A model generated the notes under the pieces. The model did no database searches. It saw nothing but the letters and a program-made list of their open reading frames with translations, and was not told where the DNA came from. Shown piece after piece: positions 44,321 to 52,981 of a stretch of DNA of 64,000 bases. Numbering within the stretch: the stretch's first letter is position 1; each line of letters opens with the position of its first letter. Source of the DNA: Chitinophaga lutea (GTDB taxonomy: Bacteria > Bacteroidota > Bacteroidia > Chitinophagales > Chitinophagaceae); contig NZ_RPDH01000002.1 in the NCBI RefSeq assembly GCF_003813775.1, positions 1,798,001 through 1,862,000 of the forward strand, in the 5' to 3' direction. Both the position numbers and the translations under genes were made by a program.

Positions 44321-45529
44321 CTATTTCAGCACGGTGATATTACGTCCTTCCACCCTGAATTTCACATCGTTTTCTTCGAGTATCTGCAATACTTTGGTCA
44401 GGGGCAGCGAGCGCTGAATCCCCCCACCGAAGCTTCTTTCCGGAATCTTACCGCCTTCATAGGATACGGTAACGTCGTACCAGTTTTCCAGCTGCCGCAT
44501 CACGCTGGGCATGTCCGCGTCGTTGAACAGGAAGTAGCCGTTTTTCCAGGCCATCACTTCGTCCAGGTCTACGTTACTTTCCACGTCCATGCTGCCGGCG
44601 CTGGTTACGCGGGCCTGCTGGCCGGGGTCGAGCACGGCGCGGGAGAGGCGGCTGCTTACTTTAACGGAGCCTTCGAGCAGGGTGGTTTTCACCGCCGCCT
44701 CGCCGTTGTAGGCATTGATATTAAAATGGGTGCCGAGCACTTCCACCGTTGCGCCGCCGGCAGTTACGCGGAAAGGTTTCGACGGGTTGTGCGCCACCTC
44801 GAAGTACACTTCGCCGGAGATCTGCACGGCGCGGTCGTTGCCGCGGAAAGTAACGGGAAAGGTGATCGACGAAGCTGCGTTGAGCCATACTTTGGTGCCG
44901 TCCGGCAGGGTGAGGCGGTACTCCCCTCCCCGGGGCGTACGCATGGTATTGACGGCAGCGGGATCGGCGAAGCCGCCGTTGCCTTCATAGCTCAATTCCC
45001 CGTTGGCCTTTTTCATCACCTGTACCCGGCCCTGCTGCGCCAGCAGGCCGTTCGCCGCACTGTCGAGTGTGATGACGGTACCGTCGCCCAAAGTGAGCAG
45101 GGCTTTATTGCCGCCCGCCGGCACCTCGTTGCGGTACCGGGGCTGTTCCGCCACGTAATTGTGCTGTTCTTCCGGCTTCAGCAGGAAATAAGCAGCGCCG
45201 GCCAGCAACAACACCGCTGCTGCTGCCGCCACACTCCGCCAGCCGCCCAGCCGGTATTGGAGGTTCGTGCGCACCGCCGGGGGCTGTTTGAAGACGGCCG
45301 TGAGGATGCGGTCAGACATTTCCTCCGGCATCGCCGTTGCCGGCTGATACCCTTGCCAGGCTTCTTCCAGCAGTTCTTTTAATGCATCGTCGTTTTTTGC
45401 GTCGTCTATCCACCTGGCCAGTTCTTTTTGCTCGGCCTCCGTACAGGCGCCGGAAAAATACCTGTCCACCAGGTGTTGCAAGCGTTCTCTCAACATGGCG
45501 AGTGATTTATCTTCCTGGTAAATAGACAA
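44321..45529 (-). CDS. FecR-family anti-sigma factor
   Basis: 402 residues. A cytoplasmic sigma-binding helical region (1-95), one membrane segment at about 97-116 (VAAAAAVLLLAGAAYFLL) and a periplasmic FecR domain (RGGEYRLTLPDGTKVWLNAASS, VYFEVAHNPSKPF). The C-terminal DUF4974-like domain (DMPSVMRQLENWYDVTV) should touch the STN domain of the SusC. An internal start at Met12 is possible. The gene is 39 bp behind the ECF sigma gene. Confidence 0.93.
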   Translation of the reverse strand: MSIYQEDKSLAMLRERLQHLVDRYFSGACTEAEQKELARWIDDAKNDDALKELLEEAWQGYQPATAMPEEMSDRILTAVFKQPPAVRTNLQYRLGGWRSVAAAAAVLLLAGAAYFLLKPEEQHNYVAEQPRYRNEVPAGGNKALLTLGDGTVITLDSAANGLLAQQGRVQVMKKANGELSYEGNGGFADPAAVNTMRTPRGGEYRLTLPDGTKVWLNAASSITFPVTFRGNDRAVQISGEVYFEVAHNPSKPFRVTAGGATVEVLGTHFNINAYNGEAAVKTTLLEGSVKVSSRLSRAVLDPGQQARVTSAGSMDVESNVDLDEVMAWKNGYFLFNDADMPSVMRQLENWYDVTVSYEGGKIPERSFGGGIQRSLPLTKVLQILEENDVKFRVEGRNITVLK

Positions 45530-45568
45530 CCGGGAAAGAAATCATACCTAGTTCGGCGAAAAAAAATT

Positions 45569-46159
45569 TCAGGGTAGAAAAACAAGCATGAAAAGCAGCA
45601 GGGTACATGCTTCCGGGGAGGCGGTCAGTTGCTGGCGCAGCTGGCGGAGGGCCTCGATCATGTGATTATTGACGGTAGAAGGGGAAATATTGAGGAAAGC
45701 GGCTATTTCGTCGTGCTTCAGCCCCTGCTCGCGGCTGAGGGTGAATACCAGTTTCTGTTTGGGCGTGAGTTTGTCGAGGGCGGTGTGCAGGTGATGCTGG
45801 GCTTCTTTTTCGGACAGCTGTTCCTCGGCGCTGGACACGGCCTGCACCTGCGCCTTGCCGAGCTCCTCCAGGATAAGGGTCTCTTTCGCCATCCGTTTGA
45901 GCGAATTGATCACCCGGTTCTGGGCCATCCGGTATACATAACCGCCAAATTGTTCGATGTGAAGGAGATTTTCCCGGTCTTTCCACAGTTTCAGGAACAC
46001 ATCCTGGATAACGTCTTCTGTCGTTTCCGGGGAGCCGGTGGCCCGCAGCAGGAACCCGTACAGCTTGTGGCGGTACAGCCTGAATAGTGCGGCAAACGCG
46101 GCTTCATCTCCGGCGGATGCCCGTTGCAACAGCTCTTTTTCTTTGTATGCAGACTCCAT
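45569..46159 (-). CDS. ECF RNA polymerase sigma-70 factor
   Basis: 196 residues with complete region 2 (EAAFAALFRLYRHKLYGFLL, TEDVIQDVFLKLWKDRENL) and region 4 (KLTPKQKLVFTLSREQGL, HDEIAAFLNISPSTVNNHM). It is followed by fecR and an STN-type susC, the classic three-part cell-surface signalling unit. It presumably drives the downstream susCD and redox genes. It differs clearly in sequence from the ECF factor at 29574-30128. Confidence 0.93.
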   Translation of the reverse strand: MESAYKEKELLQRASAGDEAAFAALFRLYRHKLYGFLLRATGSPETTEDVIQDVFLKLWKDRENLLHIEQFGGYVYRMAQNRVINSLKRMAKETLILEELGKAQVQAVSSAEEQLSEKEAQHHLHTALDKLTPKQKLVFTLSREQGLKHDEIAAFLNISPSTVNNHMIEALRQLRQQLTASPEACTLLLFMLVFLP

Positions 46160-46251
46160 GGAACAGGATGGTGGAATTTCAGAACATAACGTAGACTACC
46201 AACTAAAATTAGCAAATAACTTTGAATTCCAAATTCCTTTTTGCCCCCCTG

Positions 46252-47337
46252 CTACTCGAACAGACTTTTATCTATCCGGGGAATGATCTTCAGCGCATTT
46301 TTGTAATAGATCTTTTTCAATATGTCGTCCGGCAGGTTCATGCCGTACATCCGCCAGAAGGCATGGTACTTTTTGTGGTAAGGGAAATATTCGTCGGCCG
46401 TTTCGAGCACCCGGAAATAGGTGGCGTATTCCTCGGGCTGCCAGGAGTCTTTGCCGAAGAGGATCCGGTCCTGGTACTTTTCGAAAAACTGCCGGGCCAT
46501 TTTGGGTTGCCGCCCCAGCTCCGCGATCACGGCGCCGAACTCCACGTACATGTTCGGCATCTGTTCCATCAGTTTGCTGAGGTGGGCGAGGTCGTTGGCG
46601 TACCAGCCGAAGTGGGCATTGATGAAAGTAGTGCGGGGATGTTTTTTGAACATGCGGTGCTCCTCGTCGATGATCTGCTGCCAGGGCGCGGGATTGTTAT
46701 CGCCGCGTTTGCGGCCGGGATGGGTTTTGAGCTCCAGCCAGCGTTCGTTATTGCCGTCTTCCGGGTCCCAGAACGGTTTGGGATCCGCCGCATGGATCAG
46801 CACGGGGATTTTCAGCTCCCCGCATTTGGCCCATATCGCATCGAGGCGCGGGTCGTCGATAGCCACCCGTTTGCCGGCATTGTCTTTCACGCTGAGGCCA
46901 AGGTTCTTGAATACCTTCAACCCGTTGGCGCCGTTCTTCACGTCATTGACCAGCATCTCCACCGCTTTCTCCGTCCAGCCCTGTTCCCCGATGCCGTTAA
47001 AGCTGATGTTGGCGAACACGATGAAACGTTTCGGGGCATTGGCTTTGATATTGTCGGTCATTTTTTTCAGCCCTTCGCCGTTGCCGCCGCTCAGGTTCAC
47101 CATCACCTTCATATTCAACGCGTCCATGTCTTTGAGCAGGCCGTTGAGGTTGGCGTTGCCCATCCCGTACTGGTGGTTGTGCACATCTATAAAGGGAAAC
47201 TTTGATTTCTTAACAGGGTGCTCCGGCACCACCAGGGTGGACACGGGATTGTATTTTTCAAAATCCATCCCCTGGCTGCGGGCGTTCATGATACCTGCCA
47301 ATAAAAGGGTGCAGGTTAGGATATTAGATTTCAGCAT
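46252..47337 (-). CDS. Exported amidohydrolase-2 family metal-dependent hydrolase
   Basis: 361 residues with a leader peptide (ILTCTLLLAGIMNARSQ). The TIM-barrel hydrolase motifs are PFIDVHNHQYG, VLIHAADPKPF, TFINAHFGWYAND and RILFGKDSW, giving HxH, two further His and an Asp. Members hydrolyse or decarboxylate cyclic and aromatic acids; the substrate here is unknown. It lies 92 bp upstream of the ECF sigma gene on the same strand, and a strong hairpin separates it from the TonB receptor gene, so a transcript with the locus is possible. Confidence 0.87.
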   Translation of the reverse strand: MLKSNILTCTLLLAGIMNARSQGMDFEKYNPVSTLVVPEHPVKKSKFPFIDVHNHQYGMGNANLNGLLKDMDALNMKVMVNLSGGNGEGLKKMTDNIKANAPKRFIVFANISFNGIGEQGWTEKAVEMLVNDVKNGANGLKVFKNLGLSVKDNAGKRVAIDDPRLDAIWAKCGELKIPVLIHAADPKPFWDPEDGNNERWLELKTHPGRKRGDNNPAPWQQIIDEEHRMFKKHPRTTFINAHFGWYANDLAHLSKLMEQMPNMYVEFGAVIAELGRQPKMARQFFEKYQDRILFGKDSWQPEEYATYFRVLETADEYFPYHKKYHAFWRMYGMNLPDDILKKIYYKNALKIIPRIDKSLFE

Positions 47338-47391
47338 GCACTAAATCTATAAAAATATCCGGTACGGCGGGCGGTGAAATGATGAGCGGTT

Positions 47392-47444
47392 GGCATAAAA
47401 AGGGGGCTGTATCCCAAAGTGTGAGACAGCCCCCTTTTTATGCC
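47392..47444. terminator. Perfect 19-bp inverted repeat, bidirectional terminator-like
   Basis: GGCATAAAAAGGGGGCTGT (47392-47410) and its exact complement at 47426-47444, with a 15-nt loop reading ATCCCAAAGTGTGAG. The stem itself ends in A5/T5, so either strand could terminate. It follows the minus-strand TonB receptor gene by about 90 bp. Confidence 0.75.
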
Positions 47445-47530
47445 GGTATCTGGTGGAGACCGGTCGTCATTTAAACGATCTTCAACACTACGCTATTTTT
47501 GATAGCGCCTTCCCTCCCTGACGCGGTACA

Positions 47531-49963
47531 TCAGTTCCCGGCGCGGCGCGATTCGTCTTCGTTACCGGCTTTCCGTTCGCGGGCGCCTTCGATTTTATTA
47601 TTACCGAAGCGGTAACTGAACGATACGTTCACCGTTCTGTTCTGCCAGCGGTTGTTGACATACAGGTAAATATCCCCATACTCCGTACCGCCCTTGAAGC
47701 GGTTGGAAGCAAAAATATCGTTCACGTTTACCTTGATGGTGCCTTTCTTTTTGAATATCTGTTTCTGCACACCGGCATTCATGGCCCACATCGCCTTGGC
47801 CTTGAAAATACCATATACGTTGGCCGATTCGAACCAGCCGCCCAGCTCCAGTTTGATATCTTTCGGAAGCGTGAAGGTATTGGTGGTGTTGAAGTTGTAT
47901 GCGAACCGTTCGTTAGTGAATGCTACGGCGGAATCTTTGATCCGGTATTGGTTGTAGTACAGCGAGATGTTATTGCTGGTATTCCACCACTTCACCGGGT
48001 CGAAGGGAAGCGTAAGGTTCAGTGAATAGGTGTTCTGGTTGGCGAGGTTCCGGTTGGTGCTGGTCGTTACTTTCGATTCCGGGTTCAGCAGCAGGAACTC
48101 GTCGATGCCGTCGACGGTGCGGCTGTATCCCAGCACCGCGATGTATTTCTGTTTGAACATATAGGTCAGCTCCGTGTTCTGCGTGTATTCCGGCGTCAGG
48201 AAGGAGTTGCCCCGGAAGTAGGTGTACTTGTCGAGGAAGAACATGAACGGGTTCAGCTGCCCGTACCCCGGCCGGTTGATGCGCCGCGAATACGCGAGGC
48301 CCAGCTTGTGGTTGTCGGAGAATTTATGATCGATGGAGGCGTTGGGGAAATAATCGAGGTACGTTTTTTTGATCCTGTTCTTGAGCGAGATGGAATTCCC
48401 GTCGGAAGTAGTCTGTTCGAGGCGCAGGCCCGCTACGAAGTCGGTCTTTTTAAACTGCTTCTTATAAATGAGGTACGCGGCCAGTACGTCTTCCTTATAA
48501 ATGAACTGGTCGTACTGCGAAGGCACCGGTTTATACACGTAATTCTCCATGGAATCGAAGCGCATGTTGTTTTCGGTTCTCACGAAGCTGGCTTTTGCGC
48601 CGGCTTCGATCTTGGATGTTTTGTTCAGCACCCGCACAAGGTCGGCCTTGATGCTCCTGATCTGTATTTCCGTATTGGGCAAAGTTCTGATGGCGCTGTG
48701 GTTGAGGGTCTTACCGTCGTGCATGTTCACCATACTGTCTGCCAGGAAGGAATACATCCTGTTTTTAAACTTCGCATAATCCGCGTCCATCGTCAGTTCG
48801 GAGCCGAGCGTATCGATCTTCCATTTATAATTCAGGTTGAAAGACAAATTTTTGAAACGGTTATTCCCATGCAGGCCGGTGTAAAGCGTGGAATCCGTGG
48901 CGCCGTGCAGCCGGGCCACCTGTGTGGCGCTGGGCGCATTGCGCCAGAAGGCGTTGGTGTATCCGCTGGCCATCACGCCGATGGTATGGTTCGGTGTGAG
49001 GAAATAATCGAACCCTGATTTCATGGAACGGTTCAGAAAATGACTGGTCTGGTACACGTCCTGCCGGAACTGCAGTGGTACATTGCCGCCCGTTCTCCTG
49101 TCCAGTTCGCGGGTATTGTAGCCGTTCCATTCACCATAGTTCAGGTTGGCGAACCAGTTGAATTTTTTGGTGCGCCAGTTGAGATTGGTGCCGGCGTTGC
49201 CGAAGATGTATTTGCCGCCGCCGAGGCTGGCGTTCACGCTGCCGTTGAAGCCGGTCAGCTGCCCTTTTTTCGTTTTGATATTGATGATACCGGAAGTGCC
49301 CGCGGCATCGTATTTCGCACTGGGACTGGTAATGATCTCGATCTGCGACACCGATTCGGCCGTCATGCTTTTCAGCAGCTCCGCCAGCGCCTCATTCGAC
49401 AGATACGTCAGCTTGCCGTCGATCATTACCGTTACGCCCTGTTTCCCTTTCAGCACGAGGTTCTCATCTTTATCCACCGTAACACCGGGCGCCCTGCGCA
49501 ACAGGTCCAGCACGGTATTACCGGCGGCGGTCACACTGCTTTCCACGTTGAGGATGGTTTTGCCTTCCGCCCTTTCGATGTAGGGCTTTTGCGCCGTCAC
49601 CTCCACGCCTTTCAGGTTCTTCGGCGCGTTCGGCAGGGCCATTGATTTCAGGTCGATGTTCTTATTGGATTCCGTGACCTGGAATGTGGTACTGCGCTGG
49701 GTGGTATAGCCCATCTGTGATACTTCGAGGTAATATTTTCCGGCTTTTATTTTTTCGATCAGGCATTTGCCTTCTTCATCGCTCATCTGTCCTTTTACAA
49801 GGGCGGAATCCGCCGCGGCACGCACGGCCACGCTGGCAAAGGGAAGTGCTTTCCCGGCAGCGTCCGTGATCTTCACGGTGATGCGGCCGGAGGGTGCTTC
49901 CTGCGCGAATAGGGTCGAGGAGATGAAGCACAGCAATACTCCCAACAATAGACATTTTTTCAT
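47531..49963 (-). CDS. TonB-dependent receptor with OMP beta-barrel 3-type barrel
   Basis: 810 residues with a signal peptide (LGVLLCFISSTLFAQ). A carboxypeptidase-like domain (SGRITVKITDAAGKALPFAS) and a plug (GNTVLDLLRRAPGVTVDKD, QIEIITSPSAKYDAAGTSGI) are followed by an outer-membrane barrel of the family found in Bacteroidota without a SusD partner (FHDNHKLGLAYSRRI-like repeats are visible as HKFSDNHKLGLAYSRRINRP). It ends in NVSFSYRFGNNKIEG and a charged tail. The role is unknown and it is monocistronic. Confidence 0.88.
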   Translation of the reverse strand: MKKCLLLGVLLCFISSTLFAQEAPSGRITVKITDAAGKALPFASVAVRAAADSALVKGQMSDEEGKCLIEKIKAGKYYLEVSQMGYTTQRSTTFQVTESNKNIDLKSMALPNAPKNLKGVEVTAQKPYIERAEGKTILNVESSVTAAGNTVLDLLRRAPGVTVDKDENLVLKGKQGVTVMIDGKLTYLSNEALAELLKSMTAESVSQIEIITSPSAKYDAAGTSGIINIKTKKGQLTGFNGSVNASLGGGKYIFGNAGTNLNWRTKKFNWFANLNYGEWNGYNTRELDRRTGGNVPLQFRQDVYQTSHFLNRSMKSGFDYFLTPNHTIGVMASGYTNAFWRNAPSATQVARLHGATDSTLYTGLHGNNRFKNLSFNLNYKWKIDTLGSELTMDADYAKFKNRMYSFLADSMVNMHDGKTLNHSAIRTLPNTEIQIRSIKADLVRVLNKTSKIEAGAKASFVRTENNMRFDSMENYVYKPVPSQYDQFIYKEDVLAAYLIYKKQFKKTDFVAGLRLEQTTSDGNSISLKNRIKKTYLDYFPNASIDHKFSDNHKLGLAYSRRINRPGYGQLNPFMFFLDKYTYFRGNSFLTPEYTQNTELTYMFKQKYIAVLGYSRTVDGIDEFLLLNPESKVTTSTNRNLANQNTYSLNLTLPFDPVKWWNTSNNISLYYNQYRIKDSAVAFTNERFAYNFNTTNTFTLPKDIKLELGGWFESANVYGIFKAKAMWAMNAGVQKQIFKKKGTIKVNVNDIFASNRFKGGTEYGDIYLYVNNRWQNRTVNVSFSYRFGNNKIEGARERKAGNEDESRRAGN

Positions 49964-50120
49964 AAACAGTTCCGGGTTGAATGGCTACCGGCATTTTTGG
50001 GGCAAACGGCCGGTATATTAAAGCTAGGTCATTCACTTTGTTCGTCCCCATTCAATAAAGACGACCGGCTGTAAAAAAGGTTGCAGGGTTACGTTTTAAT
50101 TTCGAAGGTAAACGGGTTAT

Positions 50121-50144
50121 CCGGCTAAAAATCGATTTAGCCGG
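50121..50144. repeat. Inverted repeat between the GH130 and TonB receptor genes
   Basis: CCGGCTAAA and TTTAGCCGG arms with a 6-nt loop. A second pair, TTTGTTAAC at 50175-50183 and GTTAACAAA at 50217-50225, begins 2 bp past the GH130 stop. One may end GH130 transcription; either could be an operator of the receptor gene. Confidence 0.5.
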
Positions 50145-50226
50145 TCACTAGAAAAGATGAAGCGATCGGAGCAATTTGTTAACCGCACCGAGTTGTGCAG
50201 CCATTTTTTGTTCCCCGTTAACAAAC

Positions 50227-51417
50227 TCAGCGGGCCAGGCTGACCCTGGCCTCACTTTGCCGCGGTATCGCCGGGCGCACCGCCGGTATAACGTCACCGG
50301 GCGCTTTGACAGCGGGGTCGTAAACGGCCACCGCCACCCTTGAATCGGCACAGCCATAGTACAGCCACCATTTCTTCCTGAAGTATACGAGCCCTTCTAT
50401 GAACACCGTACCGTCGATGTACTGCCCGCTTTTTTCAAACGGCTCCATGGGCCGGAGGAACGGCGCATCCAGGCGGGCGACGGCCCGGGTGGGATCCTGC
50501 AGGTCGAACAGCACCTGCCCGGCGCAATAGGCCCTGCCGTTGAAGCGCCGGTCGCCTGCTTCGCCGGAGCGGTTTTTACCATTATATAACAGCAGGATGC
50601 CTTTGTCGGTGATCACTGCGGGCGGGCCGCACTCGGTAAGATCGCTGTCGAAGTAACCTTTTCTCGGCGTGATGAACGGTTTCAACCCGCCGGTATCGTT
50701 CACGACAGGTGTCCAGTTCTTCAGATCGTCAGACACGGCGCCGTACACGGCATGCTCACCGAAATACATAAAATAACGGCCGTTGACTTTAGCGATCACC
50801 TGCCGGCCGTTTTCCACTTTGGTAACGATGGAGGCCGACTTGCTCCAGGTCCGCAGGAATTTACCGTCGTACGCTTTCGCGAAAATGGGCCCGTGTTTTT
50901 GCCAGCGCAGCAGGTCCCTGGAAGTGGCCACGCCAATTCGCGCCACATCCCGGTTCCACTGCGTATAAAACATTACATAGGTGCCATCGGCCGTTACGGC
51001 TACACGCGGGTCTTCACAGCCGCCGGGATATTCATAGGTTTTCTGGTTATCCTCCCCCGGGTACAATACCGGTTTGGTGTTCCTTTTAAAATGCAGGCCA
51101 TCCGTGCTTTCCGCATACCCGATGCGCGACGTGCGCTTGCCGATGCCCACACCGGATTTATCTTCCGCGCGGTAAAGGACTACCACTTTATTATTCCTGA
51201 CCACCGCGGCCGGGTTGAACGTATCGTTCGATTCCCAGGCTACGCGGGCTTTCTGCATGGGACAATAAAAATAAGTGGTGGAATCCGGCGACAGTACCGG
51301 GTTAATGCCCGCAGGCCGTACAAAACCACCCAGCGCCCAGTCGGGCAGGGTATTCTGGGAAAACGCCAGCAGCGGGAACAGCAACAAAGTAATGATGATC
51401 AAACGTGGAGTGTACAT
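50227..51417 (-). CDS. Glycoside hydrolase family 130 protein (mannoside phosphorylase or mannosidase)
   Basis: 396 residues from the start at 51417 (MYTPRLIIITLLLFPLLAFSQ), which gives a signal peptide; 69 more codons upstream are open but lack homology. The five-bladed propeller has the GH130 signature GGCEDPRVAV, with FNPAAVVRNNKVVVLYRAED and TSRIGYAESTDGLHF before it and GKGILLLYNGKN-type strands after. GH130 enzymes act on beta-mannosides by phosphorolysis or hydrolysis; an exported form suggests hydrolysis. It follows the susD gene of locus 3 by 211 bp, past a terminator, so readthrough or a separate promoter would be needed. Confidence 0.9.
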   Translation of the reverse strand: MYTPRLIIITLLLFPLLAFSQNTLPDWALGGFVRPAGINPVLSPDSTTYFYCPMQKARVAWESNDTFNPAAVVRNNKVVVLYRAEDKSGVGIGKRTSRIGYAESTDGLHFKRNTKPVLYPGEDNQKTYEYPGGCEDPRVAVTADGTYVMFYTQWNRDVARIGVATSRDLLRWQKHGPIFAKAYDGKFLRTWSKSASIVTKVENGRQVIAKVNGRYFMYFGEHAVYGAVSDDLKNWTPVVNDTGGLKPFITPRKGYFDSDLTECGPPAVITDKGILLLYNGKNRSGEAGDRRFNGRAYCAGQVLFDLQDPTRAVARLDAPFLRPMEPFEKSGQYIDGTVFIEGLVYFRKKWWLYYGCADSRVAVAVYDPAVKAPGDVIPAVRPAIPRQSEARVSLAR

Positions 51418-51570
51418 GCGCGGAAAATGATGGGTGAAACGAATATGCCTGTAAATGTAAAGTTTCCCTGTTAGAAAAAGAAGCGCGGCAGTGCGCAGTT
51501 CATGCACAAGCGCACGTTTCAAACCCCTACCCTCACAATTTGTACGGCAACCGCCAGGCACTCGTTCTCG

Positions 51571-51604
51571 AAAAAGAAAAGCTGCATCAAAAACTGATGC
51601 AGCT
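51571..51604 (-). terminator. Rho-independent terminator of the susCD transcript in locus 3
   Basis: AGCTGCATCA and TGATGCAGCT arms with a 5-nt loop, followed on the minus strand by TTTTCTTTTT. It is 24 bp past the susD stop at 51629. Confidence 0.85.
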
Positions 51605-51628
51605 TCTTTATTGTTGTAACCCACATTA

Positions 51629-52963
51629 TTAAATAGCCGGGTCCGCGGGTGTGCTGGGATTGTTATCCCTTTCGATCAGCGGGTAAGGATAAAAATTCCG
51701 GTTCCTTTCCTCACCGGGCGCATTGGGCCCGGGGCGTCCGAAACGGCGGCTGTCTTCCAGCTCCTGGCCGCAGAGGAACATCTCCAGTCTTCTTTGTTTA
51801 TAGATGTCGGTGAGCAGGGCGGCTGTCGTCATCGCGCCGCTGTACGCCGGCTGCGAAGCGCCGATGCCGTAGATGTCGGTCGTTTTGGTGCGCACGGCAT
51901 CCAGGGCGGTTTTGCTCTGTACGAACTGCGACTGGCGGGCGTAGTTTTCCGCGATGATCAGGTGCATTTCGCCGGGCAGGTATACCGGGTAAGAAGCGGT
52001 GGTGTTCAGCGCAAATGCTTTCAGCGGATAGGTGGTCGGCCCCGTACGGCTGATGTAGAACCCTACGCGCGGATCCGTTGCCGCAGGTACCGGCGCGAGG
52101 CCGTTGCGGAGGCCGAGCGTGGAATCGATCGCGCCGAATACGTTCACCGTGAAGTTCCACTCACCCAGCGGGTTGGTGGTCACCGCGGAAAAACGGAACT
52201 CCGATTTCACCGTCAGGCTGGCGGCGGAGGCGTATGTGATGGCTTTGTTGCCGGATGCTGCATCGTAAGTGCCGGTGATCATGCTCTGGATGTTGTAGTA
52301 ACGTGCCAGCAATGCTTTCACGGTATTCTTCACATCGATGCCCGCCGGTACTCTGCTGAGAAACTTCGCGCTGGGCGCAGTTGCAGCCAGGTCGGCATCC
52401 GCACTTTCAAGTACCTCGATCACTTTTTTCAGCACGTCGGCGCGCGGACTGAACGCGGCATTGTTTTCCGTTTTCAGCGGGATGTGCTCGAAAAACTGCA
52501 CCAGGGTGCCCATGCTCAGGGCGTAGAAAATACTGCCATATGCTTTCAACCCTACCTTGTCGCCTGCGTCCGCGGCCACGTTGAGATTATTCAGTACCGT
52601 TTCGGCCTCGGTGCGCGCGAGCAGGCATTGCGTCCACAACTGGGATACCACGGAGTTGGCCTGTGTAACGGCGCCTTTGCCGGTTTCCAGTTCTTTTTCC
52701 GCGGTGTTACCGATGTTGAGGGTGTACAGTGCATACACGCCATACGCCGCCCCGATCGGTGCGGAATACAGCGGGCTCTGGCGGCCGATGGTAAAACGCC
52801 GCTGTAAGCCGGCGCTGAGGTTCATCAAAGCATCCGGACTGGTCGTCACGCTCGGTACCGATGCCGTACTCGGGTTGATGTATTCTTTATTGCAGGAAAC
52901 GATCGGCAGCGCACTTCCCAGCATGAGCAATAAAGCCGTTTTTTTGATATAATGCGTTTTCAT
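51629..52963 (-). CDS. SusD/RagB-family nutrient-binding lipoprotein
   Basis: 444 residues, short for the family. The lipobox leader is ALLLMLGSALPIVSCNKEY. Helical-repeat core motifs: ANSVVSQLWTQCLLARTEAE, GLKAYGSIFYALSMGTLVQFFEHIPL and YLPGEMHLIIAENYARQSQF, with the C-terminal DIYKQRRLEMFLCGQELEDSRRFG. It binds substrate for the SusC encoded 18 bp upstream. The short length suggests a small or simple ligand; this is inference. Confidence 0.9.
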   Translation of the reverse strand: MKTHYIKKTALLLMLGSALPIVSCNKEYINPSTASVPSVTTSPDALMNLSAGLQRRFTIGRQSPLYSAPIGAAYGVYALYTLNIGNTAEKELETGKGAVTQANSVVSQLWTQCLLARTEAETVLNNLNVAADAGDKVGLKAYGSIFYALSMGTLVQFFEHIPLKTENNAAFSPRADVLKKVIEVLESADADLAATAPSAKFLSRVPAGIDVKNTVKALLARYYNIQSMITGTYDAASGNKAITYASAASLTVKSEFRFSAVTTNPLGEWNFTVNVFGAIDSTLGLRNGLAPVPAATDPRVGFYISRTGPTTYPLKAFALNTTASYPVYLPGEMHLIIAENYARQSQFVQSKTALDAVRTKTTDIYGIGASQPAYSGAMTTAALLTDIYKQRRLEMFLCGQELEDSRRFGRPGPNAPGEERNRNFYPYPLIERDNNPSTPADPAI

Positions 52964-52981
52964 GATTGTAGTGGTTTGAAT

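Noticed and set aside
51418..51624. Upstream extension of the GH130 gene
   Set aside because: The 69 added residues overlap the susD terminator, and the start at 51417 gives a clean signal peptide.
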